DNA of 7,233 nt from the NCBI GenBank assembly GCA_030613345.1, contig JAUWMD010000132.1:1-7233 (forward strand), written 5' to 3'. Below, in pieces: positions 1-6,826 of the stretch. This DNA is from Candidatus Krumholzibacteriota bacterium (GTDB lineage: Bacteria > Krumholzibacteriota > Krumholzibacteriia > Krumholzibacteriales > Krumholzibacteriaceae). Numbering within the stretch: position 1 is the first letter of the stretch; every line of letters starts with the position of its first letter. The notes under the pieces were generated by a model. It did not search any database. It saw nothing but the letters and a program-made list of their open reading frames with translations, and was not told the DNA's origin. A program made the position numbers and the translations under genes.

Positions 1-2637
1 CAGAGAAGGTATATCGAATCGCTCTCTACATATGCCAGGCAGTTCATCGAGAAACTCGACCGGCCGGACCTCGCTGCGATAGAGGGTATTAGCCCTACCA
101 TCGCCATCAGGCAGAAAAACACCGTCACGAGCGCGAGGTCCACAGTCGGTACGGCAACGGAGATCTACGACTACCTCCGGCTTCTCTTCGCAAGGGCGGG
201 CAGGATCCACTGCCCCGACTGTGGAGTCGAGGTGAGGTCCTGGACACCGACAGATGTGGCGAACGAGACACTCCGGCTCTTCAGGGACATGCGCATATAC
301 CTGCTCATACCCGGAGATGGAATCGGTTCCGACGACTGGGAAGCGAGGAAAAGCTATCTGCTCGCCCGCGGGTATACGAGGGTGTTCGTCGGCGGCGAGA
401 TGGCGAGAGTAGAGGATTTTGCCGCGGAAGGATCGGAAGCCGCGGATATCGATATACTGATAGACAGGGTGAAGGTGGCGGAATCGTCCCGAACAAGGGT
501 GGCCGAGGCGGTAGAGACGGCGTACAGCGAGCACGAAGGGATAGTCGACATACTGGAAACGGAGAGCGGGGCGAGGATCCGTTACAGCCTGGCGCCGTCG
601 TGCGGGAGCTGTGGGCGAATATTTGCTCAGCCGACGCCGCTTCTCTTCTCGTTTAACAGCCCTTACGGCGCTTGTCCTGAATGCAAGGGAGTCGGCGACA
701 GGATGGAGTGGGCCGAGGAGATGATCGTTCCCGACAACGGAAAGACACTGAAGGGAAGAGCGATCGACCCCTGGTCGAGGGAGAGGTTCGATTATTTCCA
801 CGCGAGGATGCTCAAGTTCTGCCGAAGGATGAAGATCCCTGTCGATGTTCCCTGGATCGATCTCCCCGAAGAGACGAAACAACTTATTCTCGAGGGCGAG
901 GGAGAATACAGGGGAGTGATCCCATTCCTCGAGAGGATGAAGGAGAAGAGCTACAAGAAGGGCCACAGGTTCTTCACACGCAGGTACATGGGGTACACGA
1001 CGTGCCGTTCCTGCCAGGGCTCGCGCCTCAGGGAGGAGGCACGCTTCGTCCTCGTGGGCGAGCGCTCGATAAGCGCCCTCGTGGCGATGGTCCCCGAGAA
1101 GATACTCGCGGTCCTGGGAAAGGCCGGGTTCACGAAGAAGGAGAAGGCGATAGCGAGGGATATTCTCTCCGAGCTCGAATCAAGGCTCGGATTTCTCATC
1201 GACGTCGGTCTCGGATACCTCACTCTCGACAGGCTGACCCGCACGCTGTCGGGGGGAGAGGCGCAGAGGATCAACCTGGCCAACTCTCTCGGGGCGAACC
1301 TCGTCGATACCCTCTATGTCCTCGACGAACCGTCGGTGGGACTTCACGCGGCAGACAACAGCCGGCTGATCGAGGTGATGGAGCGGCTCAGGGACATCGG
1401 CAACACCGTCATGGTCGTAGAACACGATCCCGCGATCATCATGTCTGCCGATCATCTCCTCGATCTCGGTCCAGGGCCGGGAAAAGATGGTGGGAGAATA
1501 CTCTACAACGGATCCATATCGGATGCAGCCTCTGCACCAGCGATAACGCCGGAGGGAGAGTCGGCCACGTTAAAATGGGTGTTCGGCAACGACGGGCACG
1601 TCTCGCTGAACAATAAACCCCGGGAAGCGACCGGATCCGTTACCCTCATGGGAGTCTCGGAACACAACATGAAGAAGGCAGACGTGACCTTCCCGCTCGG
1701 CAATCTCGTATGTGTCACAGGAGTGTCAGGATCGGGGAAGCGCACCCTGGTCGTAGACGTCCTTTACAGACTCCTTGGAAAGAGGGCTCCCGCGCCGGGA
1801 CATCCCGGTGTCTCAGGATGGAAGCTCGACGGAGAGCTCGACAGGGTCCTTCTCATCGACCAGTCGCCGATCGGCGCGACCCCCCGGTCGAATCCAGTCA
1901 CCTACATAAAGGGGTTCTCGTTCATCAGGGAACTGTTCGCCATGCAGCGGAAATCCCTCGTCAGGGGGTACAAGCCGGGGAGGTTCAGCTTCAACAAGGC
2001 GGGAGGCAGGTGCCCGCGGTGCGACGGGATGGGGTACAGGCGGGTCGAGATGCACTTCATGGCAGACGTCTTCGTGCCGTGCGACGAGTGCGAGGGAAGG
2101 AGATACAACCGCGAGACCCTCGAGATCGAATACAGGGGGAAGTCGATCTCCAGCGTGCTCGAGATGACGGTCGACGAAGCGATCCTCTTCTTCGACGAGG
2201 TACCCCAGCTCGGCGAGAAGCTCTGGGTCCTCTCGAAGACGGGTCTCGGATACCTTTGCCTCGGGCAGCCGTCGAACACGCTTTCCGGCGGAGAGGCGCA
2301 AAGGATAAAGATAGCCCGTGAACTGGCCGAATCGGGCGGTCAGAACAACCTCTACATCATGGATGAACCGACGACCGGTCTGCACGTCAGCGATGTCGAC
2401 AGGTTGCTCTCCGTCCTCGACGACCTCGTCGACGCGGGGCACTCGGTCGTTACGATCGAGCACAATATGGACGTTATAGCGAGAGCCGATCACGTTATCG
2501 ATCTCGGTCCCGGAGGCGGCGACGATGGCGGACGAGTTATCGCTTGTGGCGATCCCCGCGCGATCGTAAGATCGAAAAGATCCGTAACGGGCAGATATCT
2601 GGGAGAATACCTTTCGAAGTACGGACGGGAGGCATAG
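1..2637 (+). CDS. uvrA: UvrA, excinuclease ABC subunit A (5' partial)
   Basis: This is the damage-sensing ATPase of nucleotide excision repair, which loads UvrB onto distorted DNA in the cytoplasm. The frame is open from base 1, and its first residues (QRRYIESLSTYARQF) match E. coli UvrA from about residue 50. About 50 codons, including the first Walker A, therefore lie upstream, and the full length would be near 927 aa. Numbering by window codon, the visible motifs are: CxxC at 71/74; zinc module C201-C204-C225-C228; extra CxxC at 335/338; ABC signature LSGGEAQR at 416-423; Walker B DEP at 442-444 and His475; second Walker A ending at Lys580; zinc module C671-C674-C694-C697; second signature at 761-768; DEP at 788-790; and His821. 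One oddity is that Walker A reads GSGKRT where family members have GSGKST. The insertion domain is short and ends in a KSYKKGHRFFTRRY-type segment, unlike E. coli. A GTG at 232 is not the start. The gene abuts galE. Confidence 0.96.
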   Translation, partial: QRRYIESLSTYARQFIEKLDRPDLAAIEGISPTIAIRQKNTVTSARSTVGTATEIYDYLRLLFARAGRIHCPDCGVEVRSWTPTDVANETLRLFRDMRIYLLIPGDGIGSDDWEARKSYLLARGYTRVFVGGEMARVEDFAAEGSEAADIDILIDRVKVAESSRTRVAEAVETAYSEHEGIVDILETESGARIRYSLAPSCGSCGRIFAQPTPLLFSFNSPYGACPECKGVGDRMEWAEEMIVPDNGKTLKGRAIDPWSRERFDYFHARMLKFCRRMKIPVDVPWIDLPEETKQLILEGEGEYRGVIPFLERMKEKSYKKGHRFFTRRYMGYTTCRSCQGSRLREEARFVLVGERSISALVAMVPEKILAVLGKAGFTKKEKAIARDILSELESRLGFLIDVGLGYLTLDRLTRTLSGGEAQRINLANSLGANLVDTLYVLDEPSVGLHAADNSRLIEVMERLRDIGNTVMVVEHDPAIIMSADHLLDLGPGPGKDGGRILYNGSISDAASAPAITPEGESATLKWVFGNDGHVSLNNKPREATGSVTLMGVSEHNMKKADVTFPLGNLVCVTGVSGSGKRTLVVDVLYRLLGKRAPAPGHPGVSGWKLDGELDRVLLIDQSPIGATPRSNPVTYIKGFSFIRELFAMQRKSLVRGYKPGRFSFNKAGGRCPRCDGMGYRRVEMHFMADVFVPCDECEGRRYNRETLEIEYRGKSISSVLEMTVDEAILFFDEVPQLGEKLWVLSKTGLGYLCLGQPSNTLSGGEAQRIKIARELAESGGQNNLYIMDEPTTGLHVSDVDRLLSVLDDLVDAGHSVVTIEHNMDVIARADHVIDLGPGGGDDGGRVIACGDPRAIVRSKRSVTGRYLGEYLSKYGREA

Positions 2638-3621
2638 ATGAATATCCTCGTCACAGGCGGAGCGGGATATATCGGCAGTGTCGTAACGGAGTTCCTTATC
2701 GACTCCGGTCACCAGGTCGTTATAATCGATGACCTGTCGACCGGCCACAGGGGGGCGCTCAATCCCGGAGCGGCCTTCCACGAGGGCGATCTGCTCGACA
2801 CCGGTTTCGTGGAGAGCGTGCTTTGCGAAGGAGTCGAGGCTGTCTGCCATTTCGCCGCCTTCTCGCAGGTGGGAGAGTCTGTCGCCGATCCCCTTAAGTA
2901 CTACACGAACAATGTCACCGGCGCGATCTCTCTCCTCCGCGCGATGAAAAAGTCCGGCACGAAGCATTTTCTCTTCTCCTCGACCGCGGCCGTCTACGGC
3001 GAGCCGGAGGAGGTGCCCATCACAGAGGACTCGGCCCTGGCGCCGGTGAACGCCTACGGAAACACGAAGCTCGCGATAGAGAGGATGCTCGATGACTGCT
3101 CGAAAGCATGGGAACTGAAGGCATTGTCGCTGAGGTATTTCAACGCGGCCGGAGCGTCGAAGGACCGCGGCGAGGACCACCGGCCCGAGACCCACCTGAT
3201 CCCCCTGCTGCTCGACGCGGCGATGGGCAGGCGCGGTGAGCTCGTCGTTTACGGCGATGACTATCCCACGAGGGACGGTACATGCATACGCGACTATATC
3301 CATGTGAAAGACCTGGCGACCGCCCATGTACTCGGGCTCGGGAAACTCATCGAGGGATACTCAGGCGTCCTCAATCTCGGGAACGGTACGGGATTCTCCG
3401 TCCTCGAGGTAATCGAGGCAGCCGCGTCGGTCACCGGGCTCGAGGTTCCGCACAGGATCGGCGACCGGAGGCCCGGCGACCCGGCCACCCTCGTTGCCTC
3501 ATCGGCGAGGGCCGAGGACGTGCTCGGATGGAAGAGGGAGTACCCCGAGGTCGAGCGGATCATCGCCGACGCCTACGAGTGGAGAAAGTCGTTCCCCGAG
3601 GGATATCCGGACCTTCCATAA
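2638..3621 (+). CDS. galE: UDP-glucose 4-epimerase, GalE-like (extended SDR)
   Basis: A 327-residue NAD-dependent sugar-nucleotide epimerase of the extended short-chain dehydrogenase family. It probably interconverts UDP-glucose and UDP-galactose for the Leloir pathway or for surface polysaccharide precursors. The Rossmann motif GGAGYIG is at 7-13, the acidic NAD-ribose contact DD at 31-32, the catalytic Thr116 in SSTAAVYG, the YxxxK pair Tyr140/Lys144, RYFNAAGA at 166-173, and the C-terminal RRPGDPATL segment at 278-285. The length is close to the usual 325-340. The start ATG follows the uvrA stop with no gap, and its ribosome binding site GGGAGG (2627-2632) lies inside uvrA, which suggests co-transcription and translational coupling. 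At the position aligned with E. coli Tyr299, which limits substrate size, this protein has Leu285, so activity on N-acetylated sugars is open. Related 4,6-dehydratases and other NDP-sugar epimerases are less likely, given the GalE-type C-terminus. Confidence 0.93.
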   Translation: MNILVTGGAGYIGSVVTEFLIDSGHQVVIIDDLSTGHRGALNPGAAFHEGDLLDTGFVESVLCEGVEAVCHFAAFSQVGESVADPLKYYTNNVTGAISLLRAMKKSGTKHFLFSSTAAVYGEPEEVPITEDSALAPVNAYGNTKLAIERMLDDCSKAWELKALSLRYFNAAGASKDRGEDHRPETHLIPLLLDAAMGRRGELVVYGDDYPTRDGTCIRDYIHVKDLATAHVLGLGKLIEGYSGVLNLGNGTGFSVLEVIEAAASVTGLEVPHRIGDRRPGDPATLVASSARAEDVLGWKREYPEVERIIADAYEWRKSFPEGYPDLP

Positions 3622-3656
3622 CCAGTTGAAAAGATTACGGCTTATGGCTGGAATTT
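3616..3656 (+). terminator. possible weak terminator after galE
   Basis: CCATAA (3616-3621, including the galE stop codon) can pair with TTATGG (3642-3647). CCAG (3622-3625) can pair with CTGG (3648-3651), which is followed by AATTTTA. These two pairings cannot nest. A second small hairpin at 3659-3676 pairs CCA-CGGC with GCCG-TGG around a CCC loop, with one bulged T, but no T-run follows it. None of these is a strong intrinsic terminator. Transcription probably stops somewhere here because a promoter-like AT-rich stretch follows. Confidence 0.2.
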
Positions 3657-3713
3657 TACCATCGGCCCCGCCGTGGACCTTCCGCTTCTGAAAAACTCCT
3701 CAACACTCAACCA

Positions 3714-3741
3714 CTGACAATCGCACGTCTATTGCATTAAT
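3714..3741 (+). promoter_or_regulatory. candidate sigma-70 type promoter for the kinase operon
   Basis: The element CTGACA at 3714-3719 (5 of 6 to TTGACA) is followed 16 nt later by ATTAAT at 3736-3741 (4 of 6 to TATAAT). TGC at 3733-3735 gives an extended -10 (TGn). The stretch from about 3684 to 3786 is clearly more AT-rich than the coding sequence around it, as expected for a promoter. A nearby TATAAA at 3744-3749 resembles a -10 box better but has no -35 at normal spacing. If this promoter is real, the start of transcription would be near 3750, leaving a leader of about 125 nt. Confidence 0.4.
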
Positions 3742-3815
3742 TGTATAAATAACAACAAGAAAAAAGGTATACCTCAAGGTTTTTCCAGCTTTCTCGATGC
3801 GGAACGCGTGTCAGG

Positions 3816-3877
3816 TGCCCGTGGCATATCAATTGCCCTCTCGATAGGTGAGACAGTGTGTTTTCTGAGAGGGAGAT
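3816..3877 (+). promoter_or_regulatory. leader with hairpin covering the kinase ribosome binding site
   Basis: CCCTCTC at 3836-3842 is a perfect complement of GAGAGGG at 3867-3873, which is the core of the ribosome binding site just before the ATG at 3878. A G-U pair (3843/3866) could extend the stem to 8 bp. Upstream, GGCA (3823-3826) can pair with TGCC (3834-3837), which overlaps the sequestering strand, or with TGCC (3816-3819). TCTC (3839-3842) can also pair with GAGA at 3850-3853. The pairings are mutually exclusive, as in translational switches. The 4-bp stems are short enough to be chance; the 7-bp one is more convincing. No known riboswitch class was recognised. Confidence 0.35.
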
Positions 3878-6376
3878 ATGAGAACCAGGCAGTTGACAGA
3901 CCTGCTCAGGAAGGTAAGGGACCGGAGTCCGTCCACGATCCGTTCGCTCGTACAGGCGATCGACGGACCGCTGGACAGGACGTTCGGAACGGCAGCCTGC
4001 GCACTCGAGGTATACCGTTCCAGGACACTCTATCTCTCAAGCAGGATAGCCGGTATCGACGATAACGGACTGGCCGCCCTCTTCGGGATACGGCCGGGAA
4101 GAATAGAGGACTGGAACATCATCGATCCCGACGGCGAGCGCCGCATAGGCCCCGCCTCTGGTATCGTCGTTGCGGGTCTGCCGTTCTATCACGACGGCGC
4201 CGAGGCCGGAAGACTCTATCTGATCAACGGGCCGGGTCAGGGCGATCCGCTCGACGACGAGTCGGCAGCTCTGCTGTCCGAGGTCATTTCCACGATGATC
4301 CATCCGTGTATGAAACATGGAGGCATCGAGGGCAACTCGACAGGCGAATCGCTCAGGGCTGAGCTCATTGAGGCAGCCGGCGACGACGAGCTGATGCGCG
4401 GCCTGCTCGGTGGGATGATGGAACAATCCGGCGCAGAGTTCTGCGCATACCTGACAGGGACGGGTGGAGGCATGTTCTATCTGTTGACACAGAGCAGAGA
4501 ATATTCCGGGCTTCTGCCCGAGATGAGAGAGAAGCTGAAGACCTCGCTACACATGTTTACGAACGGTGAAGCGGGTGAATGGATAGAGAGGGAAAAGATC
4601 TACTACACGGCAAGCGAAACGGGTATCACGTTTCCGGCCGGGGGATCAGAGATCGGGAGTTATTTCCTCGTTCCGGTAACATCGGGATCGGCCGTCGAAG
4701 GGGTCCTCTTCTTCGGCAGCGTGCGAAGGGACGCGTTCGTGAGGGAGACGATCTCACGATTCCGCGTGCTGGCGGGCGACAGTGCCCCGGCCGGATCGAA
4801 CGAATGCGGCGGTGACGACTCGGGAGGGATGCTCGAGCAGCTCCTTCTCTCGATTCCATACGGTGCCGCGATCGTCGACTCGGAAGGGACGATCAGCAGG
4901 GCCAACGAGGCCCTTCACGCCATCCTCGGAGGGAGTGTCTTCAGCCGTATCGAGGAGATAGGCGAGCGGTCGGCTTTCGACATCAGGTCAGCGTGGGATG
5001 AGTTCAGCAGGTTCGGCCGGAACATAACGGACAGGCAGATAGATTCGTCGGCCGGCGATGGCAGGAGCATCTCGCTGTCTATGATCCGGATGGAGAGTAT
5101 ACCCGGCGAGGCAAGGTCGGTCATCGTCGTCAGGGATACGACGGAACTGACCGGGATGGAGCAGAAGAGGGAAGAGGCGATGGCGGTCGTCGCTCACGAG
5201 ATAAGGACCCCGATGACGGCGCTGAAGAACTCGCTGAGCATCCTCAGCGACGCCGGATCAGCGGGGAGAGAAGGGATGAAGGAAGGTGACGGTCCAGGAA
5301 GGCGATTCTTCGAGACGGCGCTGCGCACGGTGGACAGGCTGTCCGTTCTTGTCGACGGGCTGCTCGACGCCTCGATGGTCAGACGGAGCGGAGGCGATCC
5401 GAAGATAGAGAGGGTGGACGTAAAATCCTTTCTCGAGGATTCGTCGCTCCTTTTCTCGAACTCGATGAAGAAGAAGGAGATCTCGTTCGGTATAAACGTC
5501 GAAGAGAAGGCGAGGGACGCCTTTATGGACCGCGGGATGATTGAGCAGGTGATACAGAACCTCCTGTCCAACAGCCTCAAGCATGTGCTGGTGGGGGGAG
5601 AGATCGGCATCACGGTGCGGGCGATGGAGAGGGCGCCGGAATGGATCTCGGACGTCCTGCCCCTCGACCATACGGAGAAGCCGGGATACATGGTGATCAC
5701 GATATCGGACTCGGGACCGGGTATTCCCGACGAGGTTGCCCGCTCGATAAATGTGCCGTTTACTGCGCCACTCTCTTCGATCAAGCCGGCGAGAGGAATA
5801 GGCATTTATATCGCGGCGCGGCTTGTGAAGCTGCACGGAGGCAGGCTGATCATAGAGACTGGGGATAACGGCTCATCGATCGATATCTATCTGCCCTCGG
5901 ACATCCAGACGAGCGAGACGATGAGGGCGGTCATATCGATCCAGTCCTCTGTCGAATCGCTTGTATCGATCGGAGCCTCTCCGATCCTTTACGTGCTTAT
6001 GAGGGATAGCGGGCCCTGCTGGCTTGACGTCGCCGGAACGATGCGCGAAAGGCCCGTGATCAATCCGACCCCCGCCGAAACGGGCAGGTCGGGGATCTGC
6101 TTCTGGCCGATGGGCGAGAGGCTGGCTTTTGTCATGACGGCCGAAAGGAAGTACAGGGAAAGCCCCATGTTGCTTTTCGAGAAAGGCAGGGGCGGGCTGA
6201 GGGTGATAGAAGGCAATCCCGGAGAAACCCCGGATGCCGGCTGGGCCGCCTGTCCGGACGACGGCAGGGACTACGCGTCTCTGCTGGACGCGGCTTTGGA
6301 AAGAATGAGAAGTGGAGCGGGCGAACCGCTCCGGAAAGGAGTGACTGAATGGACCGCTACAAGATTCTCATCGTAG
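3878..6376 (+). CDS. soluble multi-sensor histidine kinase with degenerate GGDEF-like tail
   Basis: An 832-residue sensor histidine kinase with no signal peptide or membrane segment, so it is expected to sense internal signals. Domain order by eye: GAF-like at about 20-146 (ending GRLYLINGPG and a long helix); a second GAF-like domain at about 160-300; PAS at about 318-425 (start LEQLLLSIPYGAAIVDSEG); HisKA at 428-505 with phospho-acceptor His440 in AHEIRTPMTAL; HATPase at 515-673 with N box NLLSNSLKH (561-569), G1 DSGPGIP (611-617) and G2 RGIGI (639-643). All catalytic motifs look intact. About 160 residues follow the kinase core, where most kinases stop; residues 683-815 resemble a GGDEF fold without its catalytic motif. 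The ATG follows GAGAGGGAG closely. The 3' end overlaps the receiver gene by 28 nt, so that gene is very likely its partner. The ligands of the GAF and PAS domains cannot be read from the sequence. Confidence 0.93.
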   Translation: MRTRQLTDLLRKVRDRSPSTIRSLVQAIDGPLDRTFGTAACALEVYRSRTLYLSSRIAGIDDNGLAALFGIRPGRIEDWNIIDPDGERRIGPASGIVVAGLPFYHDGAEAGRLYLINGPGQGDPLDDESAALLSEVISTMIHPCMKHGGIEGNSTGESLRAELIEAAGDDELMRGLLGGMMEQSGAEFCAYLTGTGGGMFYLLTQSREYSGLLPEMREKLKTSLHMFTNGEAGEWIEREKIYYTASETGITFPAGGSEIGSYFLVPVTSGSAVEGVLFFGSVRRDAFVRETISRFRVLAGDSAPAGSNECGGDDSGGMLEQLLLSIPYGAAIVDSEGTISRANEALHAILGGSVFSRIEEIGERSAFDIRSAWDEFSRFGRNITDRQIDSSAGDGRSISLSMIRMESIPGEARSVIVVRDTTELTGMEQKREEAMAVVAHEIRTPMTALKNSLSILSDAGSAGREGMKEGDGPGRRFFETALRTVDRLSVLVDGLLDASMVRRSGGDPKIERVDVKSFLEDSSLLFSNSMKKKEISFGINVEEKARDAFMDRGMIEQVIQNLLSNSLKHVLVGGEIGITVRAMERAPEWISDVLPLDHTEKPGYMVITISDSGPGIPDEVARSINVPFTAPLSSIKPARGIGIYIAARLVKLHGGRLIIETGDNGSSIDIYLPSDIQTSETMRAVISIQSSVESLVSIGASPILYVLMRDSGPCWLDVAGTMRERPVINPTPAETGRSGICFWPMGERLAFVMTAERKYRESPMLLFEKGRGGLRVIEGNPGETPDAGWAACPDDGRDYASLLDAALERMRSGAGEPLRKGVTEWTATRFSS
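5924..6322 (+). other. degenerate GGDEF-like domain at the kinase C-terminus
   Basis: Residues 683-815 of the kinase follow the layout of a diguanylate cyclase (GGDEF) domain. A hydrophobic strand SPILYVLMRD (701-710) corresponds to the usual LLLLDLDHF strand. A helix-like DVAGTMRER (717-725) corresponds to VAxxLR. WPMGERLAFVM (743-753) sits where RLGGDEFAVLL is expected, giving MGERL in place of GGDEF. GWAACPDDG (788-796) followed by LLDAALERM (802-810) matches the family ending GVAxxPxDG...LLxxADxAL. The catalytic acidic residues and the glycine pair are lost, and the segment between the first strand and the signature is shortened, so cyclase activity is not expected. It could bind a nucleotide or serve as an interaction domain. 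The assignment is by motif reading only. Confidence 0.5.
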
Positions 6377-6756
6377 AGGATGATGAGGATATCGTCGAAA
6401 CGGTCAAGTACGCCCTCGAGCTCAGAGGATTCGAGGTCGATGTGGCGTACGACGGGCTTCACGCGCTGCGCAAGGCGAGAAAGAACGTGTATGACCTGAT
6501 GCTTCTCGACATCATGCTCCCGGGCAAGAACGGGTACGAAGTGTCCCGGATGCTCAAGAGAGACATGGAAGAGGGACGCATCGATCCGTTCAAGATCCTT
6601 GTCCTGACGGCGAGGAAAGTTGACAGCCCCGAGCGCGAGGATTTCCTCGCCACGTGGTCTAACGCCGACGAGTACATGTACAAGCCGTTCGAGCTCGATG
6701 ATCTGATCAACAGGATCAACATGCATCTGGCCGCCGAGACGGCCGAGGTAAACTGA
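6349..6756 (+). CDS. stand-alone response regulator receiver domain
   Basis: A 135-residue CheY-like receiver and nothing more: no DNA-binding or enzymatic output follows. The acidic pocket is Glu10-Asp11-Asp12, the phospho-acceptor is Asp54 (LLDIMLPG), the switch Thr is Thr87 (LTARK), and the conserved Lys is Lys112 in YKPF, with Tyr109 as the likely aromatic switch. The loop after helix 3 (KRDMEEGRIDPFK) and the segment between Thr87 and Lys112 are each a few residues longer than in OmpR-type receivers. The start has AAGGAG at 6336-6341, 7 nt before the ATG, and lies inside the kinase gene (28-nt overlap), so the two are almost certainly translated together. It probably accepts phosphate from the kinase and passes it on or acts by protein contact; the PAS protein downstream is a candidate partner. 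Confidence 0.95.
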   Translation: MDRYKILIVEDDEDIVETVKYALELRGFEVDVAYDGLHALRKARKNVYDLMLLDIMLPGKNGYEVSRMLKRDMEEGRIDPFKILVLTARKVDSPEREDFLATWSNADEYMYKPFELDDLINRINMHLAAETAEVN

Positions 6757-6773
6757 GGGAACCCCGGAGGAGA

Positions 6774-6815
6774 GGCAGGCCCGGTGGCGGCGAGCGCCGC
6801 CGGGACCGGATTGCC
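6774..6815 (+). promoter_or_regulatory. strong GC-rich hairpin between receiver and PAS genes
   Basis: Within the 70-nt gap, GGCGGC (6786-6791) pairs with GCCGCC (6796-6801) around a GAGC loop. CCGGT (6781-6785) pairs with ACCGG (6805-6809) after a GGG bulge, and GGCA (6774-6777) pairs with TGCC (6812-6815). An alternative register pairs CCCGG (6780-6784) with CCGGG (6800-6804) over CGGC/GCCG. No T-run follows, so it is not a canonical intrinsic terminator. It ends 1 nt before the GGAG ribosome binding site of the next gene (6817-6820), which suits a role in message stability or in tuning translation of the PAS gene. Confidence 0.5.
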
Positions 6816-6826
6816 TGGAGACATCG

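Noticed and set aside
232..234. GTG as the start of uvrA
   Set aside because: The frame is open to base 1 and the upstream residues match conserved UvrA sequence, so the true start is outside the window.
681..1616. 311-codon + strand frame inside uvrA
   Set aside because: A shifted frame of uvrA with Arg/Gly/Pro-rich composition and no recognisable motif; the uvrA frame is intact through this stretch.
1813..3327. 504-codon open frame on the minus strand across uvrA and galE
   Set aside because: It lies antisense to two well-recognised genes, crosses their junction, has Arg/Val-rich low-sense composition and resembles no family; it reflects GC-rich codon bias.
3609..3683. Direct repeat GGACCTTCC at 3609-3617 and 3675-3683
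   Set aside because: Only 9 bp, one copy overlaps the galE end, and there is no further copy or flanking structure; chance is likely.
3714..3749. Promoter pairing CTGACA with TATAAA
   Set aside because: The spacer would be 24 nt, too long for a sigma-70 type promoter; the 16-nt pairing with ATTAAT is preferred.
3750..3877. Known c-di-GMP riboswitch in the kinase leader
   Set aside because: Considered because of the GGDEF-like tail, but the conserved core of the GEMM class is not present.
3808..4065. 85-codon frame starting before the kinase
   Set aside because: Starts at a GTG without a good ribosome binding site and mostly overlaps the kinase in another frame; no recognisable protein.
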